DNA of 64,000 nt from Pseudodesulfovibrio sp. zrk46 (lineage in GTDB: Bacteria; Desulfobacterota; Desulfovibrionia; Desulfovibrionales; Desulfovibrionaceae): positions 2,560,001 to 2,624,000 of the forward strand of contig NZ_CP051216.1 in NCBI RefSeq assembly GCF_012516435.1, read 5' to 3'. Shown piece by piece: positions 34,533-44,343 of the stretch. Under the pieces are notes generated by a model that saw nothing but the letters and a program-made list of their open reading frames with translations, had not been told where the DNA came from and did no database searches. Both the position numbers and the translations under genes were made by a program. The number at the start of each line of letters is the position of its first letter. Positions within the stretch are counted from its first letter, which is position 1.

Positions 34533-34566
34533 AAGGGCTCCCGGGTCTGGTCGGCCGGGAGCCCTT
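34533..34566 (-). terminator. Terminator of the nhaB operon
   Basis: A 12-bp perfect stem AAGGGCTCCCGG/CCGGGAGCCCTT with a 10-nt loop lies 29 bp beyond the nhaB stop on the minus strand. Confidence 0.75.
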
Positions 34567-34594
34567 ACGTGTTGGACTATAGTGCTTTCGAGTT

Positions 34595-36217
34595 CTAGAG
34601 GAAGGCGTACACCGCCGCCAGTCCGGTCAAGGACATGGTGATGGTGTATGGGAGCGCCAACAATACCATCCTGCCGTAGGAAAGGCGGATAACCGGAGCA
34701 AGCGCACTCGTAAGCAGGAAGAGGAATGCTGCCTGGCCGTTAGGTGTAGCCACAGACGGGATATTGGTCCCGGTATTGATGGCAACGGCCAGCTTGTCAA
34801 AGTGCTCCATGGTTTCCTTGACGTGTGCTGCGACTGGTTGAGGAAGAGTCGCGAGCACGTCGGCCCGTGCTATGTGGGCGTCCGTCAGTTTCGCCATGAG
34901 GTCATGTCCGCTCATTCCGATTCCGGGAATGGCATCCAACACGTGAATAAAGTGCAGCTTGGTCTCAGAAATGTAGACCGTCGCCACAAAGACGTTGTCT
35001 GAGATAGAGGAGAGAAGACCGTTGGCCGCGTAATAGGCGGCGAGTTGGTTCTGACCCTTGAGGCTCAGGACATATTCGATGATAGGTGCGAAAAGCTCCT
35101 GAGAGTGAATAACTGCAACCACCGAGAAGAAAACCACCAGCAGGGCGGTGAAGGGAAGCGCTTCCTCGAAAGCGTGACCAAGTTGGTGCTCCTCGATAAT
35201 GCCGGTGAAAGAGGTCAGGAGGATGATGACCGAGAGGCCGATCAGGCCGACGGCTCCGAGGTGGAAGGCAAGGGCCAGAATGAGCCAAACCCCGACGAGC
35301 GCCTGGATGACAAGTTTAAGACGGCCTTTCTGTCCTTGCTTCTCTTCCATCTCAATGGCGGTTTCAAGAAGGAAGGAACGAATGTTGCCAGGCATCTGAA
35401 ACCCGTAACCAAAGAGTTTGAACTGCTCTACTGCCAGACACGTCAACAGGCCGATAGCGAATACGGGCAGGGTGACAGGCATGGCGTGCAGGAAGAAGGG
35501 GACAAAGTGCCATCCCATCTCCTTGCCGATGAGCAGGTTCTGGGGTTCTCCAACGAGGGTGCAGACACCGCCCAGAGCAGTTCCGACTGCGCCGTGCATC
35601 ATCAGATTTCGCAGAAAGCCACGAAATTGCTGGAGCTCTTCGCGATTCTTGTCCTTAACGGCATTGTCTGAAACCAAGTCGTGCGAATCAGTATGCCCCT
35701 TACCGGATACGAAGCGGTGGTAAATGTTGTAAAACCCGTAGGCCACCGCCATGATGACAGCCGTGACCGTCAGGGCATCAAGGAAGGCGGAAAGAAAGGC
35801 TCCGGCGAAGCAGAACAACAGGGCGATCAGTTTCTTGGACTGAACGCGTACAAGGATTCTGGTGAAGGTGAACTGCAGGAAGTCCTTCATGAAGTAGATA
35901 CCTGCCACCATGAAGATAAGAAGCAGGATGACTTCGAAGTTGTTGAGCGCTTCGTGGTAGACGGTCTCCGGCGACGTCAGTTTCAGAAAGATGGCTTCGA
36001 GGGCCAACAAACCACCAGCTGGAAGCGGATAACATTTCAGGGCCATAGCCAGAGTGAAAATGAATTCGGCGATCAGTGCCCAGCCGGTTATGAATGGGCC
36101 GACGGTGAACATGAGGATCGGGTTAACTACAAGGAAACCCAGCAGGACCAGTTTGTACCAGGCCGGTGCGCTTCCAAGGAAGGTCTCGGCGAAGACGGTT
36201 GTTATCGGTTTTTTCAT
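34595..36217 (-). CDS. nhaB: Na+/H+ antiporter NhaB
   Basis: 540 residues with about 12 hydrophobic helices and the NhaB-specific N-terminus '[20 protein letters not shown]'. The conserved stretches '[20 protein letters not shown]' and '[13 protein letters not shown]', with acidic residues in membrane segments, are present. It exports sodium in exchange for protons. The start has AGGAG upstream. It follows the SLC13-type gene by 132 bp, with a hairpin between. Length and marker motifs leave little doubt. Confidence 0.95.
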   Translation of the reverse strand: MKKPITTVFAETFLGSAPAWYKLVLLGFLVVNPILMFTVGPFITGWALIAEFIFTLAMALKCYPLPAGGLLALEAIFLKLTSPETVYHEALNNFEVILLLIFMVAGIYFMKDFLQFTFTRILVRVQSKKLIALLFCFAGAFLSAFLDALTVTAVIMAVAYGFYNIYHRFVSGKGHTDSHDLVSDNAVKDKNREELQQFRGFLRNLMMHGAVGTALGGVCTLVGEPQNLLIGKEMGWHFVPFFLHAMPVTLPVFAIGLLTCLAVEQFKLFGYGFQMPGNIRSFLLETAIEMEEKQGQKGRLKLVIQALVGVWLILALAFHLGAVGLIGLSVIILLTSFTGIIEEHQLGHAFEEALPFTALLVVFFSVVAVIHSQELFAPIIEYVLSLKGQNQLAAYYAANGLLSSISDNVFVATVYISETKLHFIHVLDAIPGIGMSGHDLMAKLTDAHIARADVLATLPQPVAAHVKETMEHFDKLAVAINTGTNIPSVATPNGQAAFLFLLTSALAPVIRLSYGRMVLLALPYTITMSLTGLAAVYAFL

Positions 36218-36314
36218 GAAGTTCTCCTAAAACATGACAAGACGCCATACGGCTTTTGCACAGCCGGACGTCGCTTGGGTTAAAGAAAATATGTGCTGTT
36301 GGAATATCTAAAAT

Positions 36315-36341
36315 GGGCACCGGGAAGAGTTCCCGGTGCCC
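36315..36341 (-). terminator. Hairpin between SLC13-type gene and nhaB
   Basis: A 12-bp perfect stem GGGCACCGGGAA/TTCCCGGTGCCC with a 3-nt loop begins 9 bp after the transporter stop (minus strand). The flanking T-content is low, so it may attenuate rather than fully stop transcription into nhaB. Confidence 0.65.
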
Positions 36342-36349
36342 TATGTGAG

Positions 36350-38149
36350 CTAATAGAACATCATCAGGGCAGCGATCATCACGACCATGTATATGACGGT
36401 CATGCCTGCGCCACTGCGAACGTAGTCAACCGTACGGTATCCTCCGGGACGCATGATCAATGCGTTTACCTGGTGGGTAGGCAGAACAAAGGTGTTCGAT
36501 GCGGCTATGGCTACTGTCAGGGCAGCCACTCGCGGATCGACGCCGGCGTTGATTGCCATGTTCATCGATAACGGTACGAGCAGGACTGTTGCGCCGACGT
36601 TGGATGCCACCAGCGTGAAGAAGGAGGTCAGGATACCGATGACCGTCAGCAACATTACGGCAGACGGTGTGCCAAGGGCAGCCATGATGGTGTCGGCAAT
36701 GAATTTTGCGGCACCGGTGTTCTCAAAGGCCATACCCAGCGGGATGAGTCCACCCAGCAGGAAGACGGTCATCCAGTCAACGGACTGGTAAGCCTCGTCG
36801 ATGGTCAGGACCTTGGTCAGGATCATGCCGAGAGCGCCTGTAAGGAGCGCGATGGAAAGCTGAACGTGGAAGCCGAGGATCATGACAAGGGAAATGGCCA
36901 GCCACATGAGTGCAAACTTCGCCTTGTCTGTGCGCAACAGTTCGCCCTTGACCGTCTCAGTGAAGACGAGGTCAGGCAGGCCTTTGAGCATGTGGAACAT
37001 TTCCCAGCGGCCGTGCAGCAGCAAAGCATCACCGGATTCGATGACGATGTCGCTCAAGCCGCTGACGAATATCTTTTCCCCGCGGAAGATGGCGAGGGGG
37101 GAGACCTGAAAACGTTCTCTGATGCGGAGTTCGCCAATGGTATGGCCCATGAACTCGGAGCGGGGAGTAACAATGCCTTCCATGATGCCTGCGTTGTTCG
37201 GAGAAAGCTCCTCGGCGAACGTCGACAGTTCCGGTTGCAATGCCCAGCCCATGTCGTCGGCCATATGCTCGACGAATTCCTGCGGTCCGACGACGACGAT
37301 ATGGTCGCCTGGCTGAATCGTCTCTTCCGGAGTCGGAGCGAAGATTCGGGTCGCGGCATTGTCGCGGGCGATGGCAACCAGGGTGCAGAAGTATATGGGT
37401 CTGAGGTCGAGGGACTTGAGCGGAGCATCATTTTCCCAGTCTGCCGGGATGGCAAGCTCGTAAAGGGTACCGACGTGGTCGTAGGTGCTGGCGAGCACGG
37501 AAGACATCGGGCCTGAAGTTTCATCGTCTGAGCGGTTAGGCAGGATGAAACGACCAAGAAGAATGAAGTATATCAACGCAGCGGCGATCAACACGAGGCC
37601 GACCGGAGTGACGCTGAACAAGCCGAAAGGTTCGTACTTGGTGCCGCCAACGACCATGAGGTCGTTAAGCAGGATGAGCGGGCTTGAGCCAACCAGGGTC
37701 AGGCAGCCACCGATGATTGCGCAAAAACCCATGGGCATGAGCAGTCGGCCAATGGGAACGCCGGTCTGATTGCCGATTCGTTTGGCGGCAGGCAGAAACA
37801 GCGCAGCGGCGCCGATGTTCTGCATGAAACCGGAAATGATTGCGACGGTTCCCGATATGAGTGTCATGATGCGGGATTCGCTTTTCCCGGCAAATCGGAG
37901 AATGACGCGTGCCATTGAATTCATGACGCCGGTCTTATCAAGACCGGCGCCAATTATGATGACGGCTATGATCGAAACGACGGCGTTACTGCTCAGTCCG
38001 CTGATAGCCTGTTGCGGCGTAACGAGACCGAGAAGCGGCAGTAATACCATCATGATGATGCCGACAACGTCTACCCGAACCCATTCGAAGATGAAAAGGA
38101 GAATAGCGAAAACGAGAACGGCCATAACCGTTATAATCTCTGGAGTCAT
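36350..38149 (-). CDS. SLC13/DASS-type transporter with two RCK_C (TrkA-C) domains
   Basis: 599 residues. The membrane part is split into N-terminal helices (1-200) and C-terminal helices (about 400-599), with two soluble TrkA-C domains between (about 225-300 'RIFAPTPEETIQPGDHIVVV' and 310-395 'ISPLAIFRGEKIFVSG'-like). Marker stretches are 'GFMQNIGAAALFLPAAKRIG' and 'TLVASNVGATVLLVPLSMNM'. Such proteins carry dicarboxylates, sulfate or sodium-coupled anions. In a sulfate-reducing lineage sulfate is attractive, but the sequence does not fix it. It is in one operon with the Usp-like gene (42 bp apart). Confidence 0.85.
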   Translation of the reverse strand: MTPEIITVMAVLVFAILLFIFEWVRVDVVGIIMMVLLPLLGLVTPQQAISGLSSNAVVSIIAVIIIGAGLDKTGVMNSMARVILRFAGKSESRIMTLISGTVAIISGFMQNIGAAALFLPAAKRIGNQTGVPIGRLLMPMGFCAIIGGCLTLVGSSPLILLNDLMVVGGTKYEPFGLFSVTPVGLVLIAAALIYFILLGRFILPNRSDDETSGPMSSVLASTYDHVGTLYELAIPADWENDAPLKSLDLRPIYFCTLVAIARDNAATRIFAPTPEETIQPGDHIVVVGPQEFVEHMADDMGWALQPELSTFAEELSPNNAGIMEGIVTPRSEFMGHTIGELRIRERFQVSPLAIFRGEKIFVSGLSDIVIESGDALLLHGRWEMFHMLKGLPDLVFTETVKGELLRTDKAKFALMWLAISLVMILGFHVQLSIALLTGALGMILTKVLTIDEAYQSVDWMTVFLLGGLIPLGMAFENTGAAKFIADTIMAALGTPSAVMLLTVIGILTSFFTLVASNVGATVLLVPLSMNMAINAGVDPRVAALTVAIAASNTFVLPTHQVNALIMRPGGYRTVDYVRSGAGMTVIYMVVMIAALMMFY

Positions 38150-38191
38150 GTGAAATCCTTAAAACGTATGGAGAAAAACGTTGCGAGCGCC

Positions 38192-38791
38192 CTATTTGGC
38201 TCGCAACGTTGCTCGGGTGTAGACGGGAATGGTGTTTCGGCTTTTGCAAACAACAGCAGTGTCATCCATTACATACTTGAAACGGGGGTCAGCTTCATGC
38301 ATCTGGGCGACGATGGTTTCCTCGTCTCCCTGACGAATTTCGTGACAGAAGCTGATGCCGGATTCAGCGGCCTTGCATGAAAAGTAATCGATATTGTTTT
38401 TTGCCTTGTCAGAGAATCCGTTGAAGTCGCGGCCGGACTCATCGAGATTGAGTGCTACCAGCGAGCTACGGGTTTTCTTGGCCATGTGGATGGCATAGTC
38501 GGAGATGGCGCGGGAAAACGAATTGCCTTTGCATACGATGAGGATTTTGCATTCCTGGCGTTCGCAATCGCAGTAGGCTTCAGCACTGACGGGGGTGTCG
38601 GTGATCATTTTCTTGCGGTTCTGAGTGAATCGTTTGAACATATCTATCATCGAAGATCCTCCATTTTTTTGCATCAGATGGTCTTCACGGCAGATCACCC
38701 ATGATCCGACATGGCATGTGTTGCAGTTGGCCTCGGCCTGTGCTTTGTAATGCTTGTCCATCAGTGCTCTTAATGTTGTAAAGAGGGGCAT
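38192..38791 (-). CDS. Universal-stress-like protein with N-terminal Cys motifs
   Basis: 199 residues, with AAGGAG 9 nt before the ATG. The C-terminal 120 residues look like a UspA fold ('ECKILIVCKGNSFSRAISDY' as strand 1 and helix 1, then 'SSLVALNLDES'). The ATP-binding G-x2-G-x9-G pattern is not obvious. The N-terminus contains CNTCHVGSWVIC and CDCERQEC, possible metal or redox sites. It is the first gene of the operon with the SLC13-type transporter and nhaB, divergent from the receiver-Lon gene. A regulatory or sensor role for the transporters is inferred. Confidence 0.65.
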   Translation of the reverse strand: MPLFTTLRALMDKHYKAQAEANCNTCHVGSWVICREDHLMQKNGGSSMIDMFKRFTQNRKKMITDTPVSAEAYCDCERQECKILIVCKGNSFSRAISDYAIHMAKKTRSSLVALNLDESGRDFNGFSDKAKNNIDYFSCKAAESGISFCHEIRQGDEETIVAQMHEADPRFKYVMDDTAVVCKSRNTIPVYTRATLRAK

Positions 38792-38850
38792 ATCTCTACT
38801 CCTTGGTTGTTGTGTGAGATTGCTCGTTCTCTTCTTCCCGCTCCCTATTA

Positions 38851-38867
38851 ATCAAATCGCATGCCAA
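38851..38867 (-). promoter_or_regulatory. Candidate sigma-54 promoter of the Usp-like operon
   Basis: On the minus strand TTGGCATG-CGAT-TTGAT fits TGGCACG-N4-TTGC with a good -24 element but TTGA in place of TTGC at -12. It lies 60 bp before the start codon, with palindromes a further 75-170 bp upstream, the usual enhancer distance. Confidence 0.4.
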
Positions 38868-38940
38868 TAATGGCGCTTTCATTAAAGTGCTGAATGTATT
38901 GAATAAAATATGTTTTGCACAAAATATGTGATAACGATGT

Positions 38941-38955
38941 GATGCAATTTGCAAC
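38941..38955. promoter_or_regulatory. Candidate operator 1 (GATGC-N5-GCAAC)
   Basis: GATGCAATTTGCAAC; its complement, GTTGCAAATTGCATC, is close to the palindrome at 39020. It is upstream of the Usp-like operon. Confidence 0.45.
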
Positions 38956-39019
38956 GATCTATTCCTGTGCTGAGCACGAATAATGCGGAATGGCCTAAAA
39001 CAAAGGGTTTACGACGCAT

Positions 39020-39034
39020 GTTGCAAAACGCAAC
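39020..39034. promoter_or_regulatory. Candidate operator 2 (GTTGC-N5-GCAAC)
   Basis: GTTGCAAAACGCAAC, with perfect 5-bp arms and a 5-bp spacer. A third site of the same type lies at 45726. A sequence with 14 of 15 bases identical occurs at 45437, inside a coding region. Confidence 0.5.
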
Positions 39035-39348
39035 GAGGGGGTTGCGTGAGGGGTATAAGAGGCCCGATTGGTAAGAATACTGTGGTTCGCTTGAACAAAA
39101 TTTCACATGATCAGTTGTTTCTATGTCGATGTAATGTGCTGTAAAATATGTATAATTTATCTGGGTCTCGTTTGATCCTGTGTGGAGATGACCATTTTCT
39201 TGGCATAAAGGGCCGGGGAACCAGCCCGTGTTACGAATTGCAACCTTAACAAGGCATAAGGCGCGTGATATATTCAGGAAATCGATAGAGACGCCTTGCG
39301 TATTTCGACTAATACATACCTTCCTCTCAACAATCGGAGGCGACATAT

Positions 39349-41418
39349 ATGGGGTGGTTCAGTAAGAAATCTTCTTCAAGGGAAGTGGAATCTGTCACCG
39401 AGGATATTTCGAAGGCCAGTGTTGAAAAAACTGCCCCTACTCCCCATGCTTCACTTCGGGAAGACATCGAGTCTGCCGGATTTCCTCCGGAGATCTTGGC
39501 TGCGGCCCGGGCTGAGTGTGATCGGATCGACGTAACCGATCCGTCGTCTCCTGAGTATTCGATTGCCTTGAATTTTCTTGAGGTGCTTCTTTCATTACCC
39601 TGGGATACGACCACGAAAGATGATCTGGATATCGCCAGAGCAGAAGAAGTGCTTAATGCCCGGCATTATGGCTTGAACCGCGTGAAGGATCGTATCCTTG
39701 AGTTCCTTGCGGTGAAGAACCTGTGTGCTCGGCACAACCCCCGTATATTGCTTGTGGATGATGAAGTCATCGCACGAGAGAACATGGCTATCGTCTTTCA
39801 GGGCGAGGGGTATGATGTTGAGGCCGTTGCCAATGGGCTGGAAGCTGTTGCGGCAATGGAAAAGTCTCCGGCCGACATCGTTGTCTCTGATCTCAAGATG
39901 GAAGGTATGGACGGCATGGAACTGCTGCAGGTGTTGCGGCAGCGTTGGCCTGATACCAAAGTGATCATGATTACAGGCTATGCCACGGTCAAAACGGCCG
40001 TTGCCGCGATGCAGCAGGGCGCTGACCAGTACCTTGGCAAACCGGTCAATCTGACCAAGCTGCGCGGCTATGTTGCCGAGATGTATGAAAAGAGTCTCAG
40101 AATGCAACACCTGCGGGGACCGGTCCTGTGCTTTTCCGGGCCTCCCGGCATGGGCAAGACTTCCATCGGGCGAGCCATTGCCGAAGCAATGGGGCGCAAG
40201 TTCTTTCGACTTTCCCTTGCAGGTCTCAGAGACGAAGCAGAGTTGCGTGGACATAGAAGAACGTATGTCGGAGCAATGCCCGGACGCATTCTTCAGGGTA
40301 TTCAGAAGGCGGGCTCGCGAAATCCTGTCATCATGCTCGATGAAGTGGACAAAGCTGTTCAGGATTTTCAGGGCGATGCGACTTCTGTCCTTCTGGAAAT
40401 GCTGGACCCGGAACAGAACAACGGTTTTATGGACCATTTTCTGGGATTGCCCTTTGATCTCTCGAGCGCATTATTCATTTGTACTGCCAACTCGGTTGAG
40501 CGTTTGCCCGCCCCATTGCGTGACCGGCTCGAGGTGATCGAGTTCCCGAGCTATACGCTGCATGAAAAGCATCACATTGCTTCCCATTTCGTCCTTCCAG
40601 ATCAGTTACATCAGCATGGGTTGGACGAGCAATTGGTCTCAGTTTCCCCCGAGGCGATACGGGAATTGATAACAGGCTATACTCGCGAGGCAGGACTGAG
40701 AGGTTTGCGTAAGCAATTGGCTGCCCTGTGCCGCAAGATTGCGAAGCAGATTTTGTCAGAAGGGCAGGGAGCTGTTTCCGTTGACACGGATATGGTTCAC
40801 CAGATGTTGGGTGCGCCACTCAATTCTTCGACCATGGCTCAGAAGCAATCCAAGGTTGGTTTGGCTACGAGTTTGGTGTGGACGGAAAACGGCGGCGAGA
40901 TCATTTTTGTTGAGGCCGCACGCATGCAGGGCAACAAGCAACTCATCCTCACTGGTTCTCTCGGTGAAATTCTGCGAGAATCAGCGCAGACCGCGCTGAG
41001 CTATTGCCGTAGTCATGCTGAGATATTTGATATTAATCCGGATTTTTACGAACTGTCGGATATTCACGTGCATATCCCTGCCGGTGCGGTTTCCAAAGAG
41101 GGGCCGTCGGCAGGCTTGGCCATCACTATCGCCTTGTTGTCGCTCATGACCGGCCGGGCAGTCCGTCCGGACGTTGCCTCCACCGGCGAATTGTCGTTGT
41201 TGGGGGAAGTGCTTCCTGTGGGCGGAGTCAGGGAAAAGCTGATGGCTGCCCAGACTGCGGGCATTAAGGTTGTCATTCTGCCGGAAGGATGTGCGTCCCG
41301 TGTGCAGTCCATTGAGCCTGAAGTGACGGAAGGACTTGATATTCACTACGTTTCCACCATGGAAGAGGCGGCTCGGATCGCACTGTGCGACGATCTTACT
41401 CCAGATTGTGTCGCTTAA
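39349..41418 (+). CDS. Lon-type protease with an inserted receiver domain
   Basis: 689 residues. Residues 35-125 match the helical linker of Lon (ALNFLEVLLSLPWD). Residues about 130-250 are a full CheY-like receiver: DD near 136, phosphoacceptor Asp 181 in VVSDLKMEGMDG, Thr in MITGYA, and Lys-Pro in YLGKPV. The Lon ATPase resumes with Walker A GPPGMGKT (264-271) and Walker B with Asp 331/Glu 332. The protease domain has Ser 587 (KEGPSAGL) and Lys 630 (GGVREKL), 43 residues apart as in E. coli Lon. The usual N-terminal substrate-binding domain is missing. Phosphorylation probably controls proteolysis. The neighbouring kinase/regulator pair at 41396-44136 is the likely partner. Confidence 0.93.
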   Translation: MGWFSKKSSSREVESVTEDISKASVEKTAPTPHASLREDIESAGFPPEILAAARAECDRIDVTDPSSPEYSIALNFLEVLLSLPWDTTTKDDLDIARAEEVLNARHYGLNRVKDRILEFLAVKNLCARHNPRILLVDDEVIARENMAIVFQGEGYDVEAVANGLEAVAAMEKSPADIVVSDLKMEGMDGMELLQVLRQRWPDTKVIMITGYATVKTAVAAMQQGADQYLGKPVNLTKLRGYVAEMYEKSLRMQHLRGPVLCFSGPPGMGKTSIGRAIAEAMGRKFFRLSLAGLRDEAELRGHRRTYVGAMPGRILQGIQKAGSRNPVIMLDEVDKAVQDFQGDATSVLLEMLDPEQNNGFMDHFLGLPFDLSSALFICTANSVERLPAPLRDRLEVIEFPSYTLHEKHHIASHFVLPDQLHQHGLDEQLVSVSPEAIRELITGYTREAGLRGLRKQLAALCRKIAKQILSEGQGAVSVDTDMVHQMLGAPLNSSTMAQKQSKVGLATSLVWTENGGEIIFVEAARMQGNKQLILTGSLGEILRESAQTALSYCRSHAEIFDINPDFYELSDIHVHIPAGAVSKEGPSAGLAITIALLSLMTGRAVRPDVASTGELSLLGEVLPVGGVREKLMAAQTAGIKVVILPEGCASRVQSIEPEVTEGLDIHYVSTMEEAARIALCDDLTPDCVA

Positions 41419-42727
41419 TCTTTCGCCAGAGCGAAACCCTGTCTATGCCCAGCGCCCGTGCGGCCTGAGTCTTGTTGCCAGCCGAGGCCGCAAGCACCTT
41501 GCGAATATGTGCCTTCTCCAACTCCTCTAGCGTGGGGAGAGGGTTTTCCGGTTGCACATGGCTGACCTCTTCCGGCAGCAGATCAGGCGTAAACTCAGGT
41601 CCCTGTCCAAGGGCGAGCGCCCGTTGCACGATGTTTTCCAGTTCTCGCACATTGCCGGGGAAGGGGTAATGCATCAGAATATCCAGCGTGTCCTGGGTGA
41701 TGGAGTGGATGGTCTGGCCCGGATGGCGGTGCTTTTCAAGGAAGTGTCCGACGAGAACCGGGATATCTTCATGATGTTCCCGTAATGGCGGCGCTTCGAG
41801 GGTTACCACATTCAGGCGGTAGTAGAGGTCCTGTCGAAATTCGCCTTTCTCAACCAATTCACGCAGGTCGCAGTTCGTGGCCGCCACTACGCGGATGTCC
41901 ACAGGGATTTCCTTGGTGCCGCCGACCCGGAGGAAGGTTCGTTCCTGAAGCACCCGAAGCAGCTTGACCTGCATGTTCAATGGCAGTTCGCCGATTTCAT
42001 CAAAGAAGACGGTGCCGCCATCCGCGACTTCAAGGATGCCTTTCTGCCCGCGGTTGGCTCCGGTAAAGGCTTCCTTCTCATGCCCGAACAGCTCTTTGTC
42101 CATGAGTTCAGCGGTAAAGGTGCCGCAGTTGATGGCCATGAACCGTTCTTCGGAACGTTGGCTGAGTTGATGAATGCCTTGCGCCACCAATTCCTTACCG
42201 GTGCCTGTCTCGCCCTGAATAAGGACGTTGCAGTTCATCAAGGCCAGTTGTTTGACCATTTTCTTGAGCTTGCTGAACTTGTCGCTTTGACCGACCAGCG
42301 GAAAATCGCTTTTGCCCTGTGCAATGATCTTGCGCAGGCGGAGAACCTCAGCGGAGAGGGCGTGTTGCTCCAAGGCGCGTTCGACCTGGAGCCGTAGTTC
42401 GTCCAGTTTGACCGGCTTGGCGATGTACGAGTGCGCTCCTTTCTGCATGGCCGTGACCGCGTTGGCAACGGTCGCATGCCCTGTGATCATGATGACGATG
42501 GTCAGCGGGTGCCGGGCTCGTACACGGTCCAGCAGTTGGATGCCGTCCATGCCGGGCAGCATCAGGTCGGTGATCAGCAGGTCGTATTCCTTTCGCTTCA
42601 ATTCACGAAGGGCTTCCTCGGCCGAGCCTGTAGCCGTGACGGTGTATCCTGTTGTTGTCAGGACATGGGTCAGGTTTTCGCGGGCGATCTTTTCGTCTTC
42701 GACCAACAGGATGGACGAGGTTATCAT
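41396..42727 (-). CDS. NtrC-family sigma-54-dependent response regulator
   Basis: 443 residues: receiver domain (1-120; phosphoacceptor in LITDLMLPGMDG, Lys in YIAKPV), AAA+ domain (about 145-375; Walker A GETGTGKE, Walker B FFDEIGEL) and a Fis-type helix-turn-helix at the end (NKTQAARALGIDRVSLWRKI). The sigma-54 contact loop reads EAFTGA rather than GAFTGA. Its 3' end overlaps the convergent receiver-Lon gene by 23 bp, and its start overlaps the stop of the kinase gene by 4 bp. It probably works with the kinase and may bind the GTTGC-N5-GCAAC palindromes next to this locus. Confidence 0.95.
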   Translation of the reverse strand: MITSSILLVEDEKIARENLTHVLTTTGYTVTATGSAEEALRELKRKEYDLLITDLMLPGMDGIQLLDRVRARHPLTIVIMITGHATVANAVTAMQKGAHSYIAKPVKLDELRLQVERALEQHALSAEVLRLRKIIAQGKSDFPLVGQSDKFSKLKKMVKQLALMNCNVLIQGETGTGKELVAQGIHQLSQRSEERFMAINCGTFTAELMDKELFGHEKEAFTGANRGQKGILEVADGGTVFFDEIGELPLNMQVKLLRVLQERTFLRVGGTKEIPVDIRVVAATNCDLRELVEKGEFRQDLYYRLNVVTLEAPPLREHHEDIPVLVGHFLEKHRHPGQTIHSITQDTLDILMHYPFPGNVRELENIVQRALALGQGPEFTPDLLPEEVSHVQPENPLPTLEELEKAHIRKVLAASAGNKTQAARALGIDRVSLWRKIKRHNLE

Positions 42728-44136
42728 GCCTGCTCCTCTGGTTCGAGGGGGAGTTGAATGGTGAAGGTCGTCCCTTCACCCGGGGTGCTTTCTGCTCGAA
42801 TGGTCCCGTTGTGCTCATTGATGATGCCGTACACGACATAGAGGCCGAGGCCCGTACCTTGTCCCACTTCCTTGGTGGTGAAGAACGGATCAAAAATACG
42901 TTGGAGAGTCTCGGGTGTCATGCCTGCACCAGTGTCAGAAATGGTGATGATTTTGGCGTCGGGTTCCTGTGCCGATTGAATCTCAATGACGCCTTCGCGA
43001 TCTCCAATGGCCTGAATGGCATTGATGATGAGGTTGATAACGGCTTCCTGGAATCGTTGCCGGTCCAGATAGAGACTGACGCCTTCAGGGACTCCCAGTT
43101 TGATGGAGATTCCTGAACCTGCCTGGCTGGAGACGAGTTGGATTGCTGTCTCAAGGACCGTGCGCAGGTCGTGCGGGGCTGGAGAGAAATCCTTGTGGCG
43201 GGAGAATTCCAGCAGCCCTTTGACGATGTCGCGGGCGCGGATGGTCTCTTGAAGGATGTTGTTCATCATCTTGTCGCCGAATTCGTTGTGCCCAAGCGTC
43301 TCCTCGGCAAGGATCTGCGCCGAGGTGGAGATGTTGTTCAGGGGGTTGTTCAACTGGTGGGCGATGCCGGAGGCCAGGGTGCCGATGGATGAGAGTTTTT
43401 GTGCCTGAACGAGCTGTGTCTGGCGTTGTTTGAGCTCTTCGACCATGGAATTAAGGGCGACAAAAACCTGTTGTATTTCATCGTCCGCGTTCTGGACGGC
43501 AAGGGGCACAAAGGAGCCTTGGGCAATCTGGCGGGTCGCCTCCTGAACCTGGCGAAGTGGACCAAGGATACTTTTGGAGACAAAGAAGACAAGGGCAAGG
43601 ACAACCACCGCGACGACAGCCATGGAAATGATCAATGTCGTCCGGAGTTTATCGTTGATCGAGAGGATGTTCTGCCGTTCAAATTCAGCGATGGCCCGTG
43701 AGTGTTCTACCAGCTTTTGGCCTGTCTCGCGAAGGGCTTTGGCCGTGGGATCATTCTCCCTGACCTGAGTGGAGCTTGCCGTGAGTTGCTTGAGCAGGGT
43801 GCCGTATTGCTCCAGACCACGGAGCAAGGCCTGGCCGTGTTCTCGTCCATCGGGCTTGTCTATCTCATATGAAAGGGTGTCGAGCAGCTTGGTTGCTCTT
43901 TCAATATTACTCCGGTTCAGCGTGAACACGGCTCTGTCGTGATAGAGGAAGAAGTTTTTTTCCTCTCGCCGGATTTCGAGAATGAGATTACGAAGGTCGT
44001 CTGCCCGTTCGACGAGGATTACTTCCTGCTCCAGTTGGTTGATATTGGAGAGCGACAGCATGGCAATACCGCTGAAGGCAAGAGTGAATATGGCTATGCC
44101 GATGACGATGGTTTGTCTGAGGTTCGGTCTGAGCAT
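42724..44136 (-). CDS. Membrane sensor histidine kinase
   Basis: 470 residues from the ATG at 44136, preceded by AGAGGA; a longer frame from 44202 adds 22 residues without family features. A transmembrane helix at about 10-30, a helical periplasmic sensor (30-165), a second helix at about 168-190 and HAMP (190-240) precede the kinase core. The H-box is '[16 protein letters not shown]', the ATP domain has N-box [11 protein letters not shown]1 DTGAGM and G2 GQGTGLGL. It is co-transcribed with the NtrC-type regulator (ATGA overlap). The signal is unknown; salt or membrane stress is possible given NhaB and the transporter nearby. Confidence 0.93.
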   Translation of the reverse strand: MLRPNLRQTIVIGIAIFTLAFSGIAMLSLSNINQLEQEVILVERADDLRNLILEIRREEKNFFLYHDRAVFTLNRSNIERATKLLDTLSYEIDKPDGREHGQALLRGLEQYGTLLKQLTASSTQVRENDPTAKALRETGQKLVEHSRAIAEFERQNILSINDKLRTTLIISMAVVAVVVLALVFFVSKSILGPLRQVQEATRQIAQGSFVPLAVQNADDEIQQVFVALNSMVEELKQRQTQLVQAQKLSSIGTLASGIAHQLNNPLNNISTSAQILAEETLGHNEFGDKMMNNILQETIRARDIVKGLLEFSRHKDFSPAPHDLRTVLETAIQLVSSQAGSGISIKLGVPEGVSLYLDRQRFQEAVINLIINAIQAIGDREGVIEIQSAQEPDAKIITISDTGAGMTPETLQRIFDPFFTTKEVGQGTGLGLYVVYGIINEHNGTIRAESTPGEGTTFTIQLPLEPEEQA

Positions 44137-44279
44137 GGTGTCCTCTGAGGATTTCGGAAGAATCAAGGCTATGCCTCGCCAAGAGAAAATGCAAGGGGGC
44201 ATGATGCCGGAGAGTCAGGAGAATAGCTCCCTATTCCAATGATTGCCTATTCGGTGTTTCAAGGCCGTGCCGAATGATT

Positions 44280-44305
44280 CGACTGCTTTTGGGGAGAGGC
44301 AGTCG
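44280..44305. terminator. Hairpin between kinase gene and kinase-fold/BON gene
   Basis: A 7-bp stem CGACTGC/GCAGTCG with a 12-nt loop in the 207-bp gap. The T-run is weak, so it may or may not stop transcription. Confidence 0.35.
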
Positions 44306-44343
44306 GAGTTGTGCAGAAGGAAATCTTGAATTAAAGACTCGCC

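Larger units (their letters stand above)
38792..39348. promoter_or_regulatory. Divergent control region, Usp-like operon / receiver-Lon gene
   Basis: 557 bp without a gene. It includes a sigma-54-like site on the minus strand (38851-38867), two GTTGC-N5-GCAAC-type palindromes (38941, 39020), a GTGCTGAGCAC palindrome near 38968, and half-sites GTTGCG at 39041 and TTGCAA at about 39236. The density of TTGC/GCAA inverted repeats suggests regulator binding. Confidence 0.55.
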
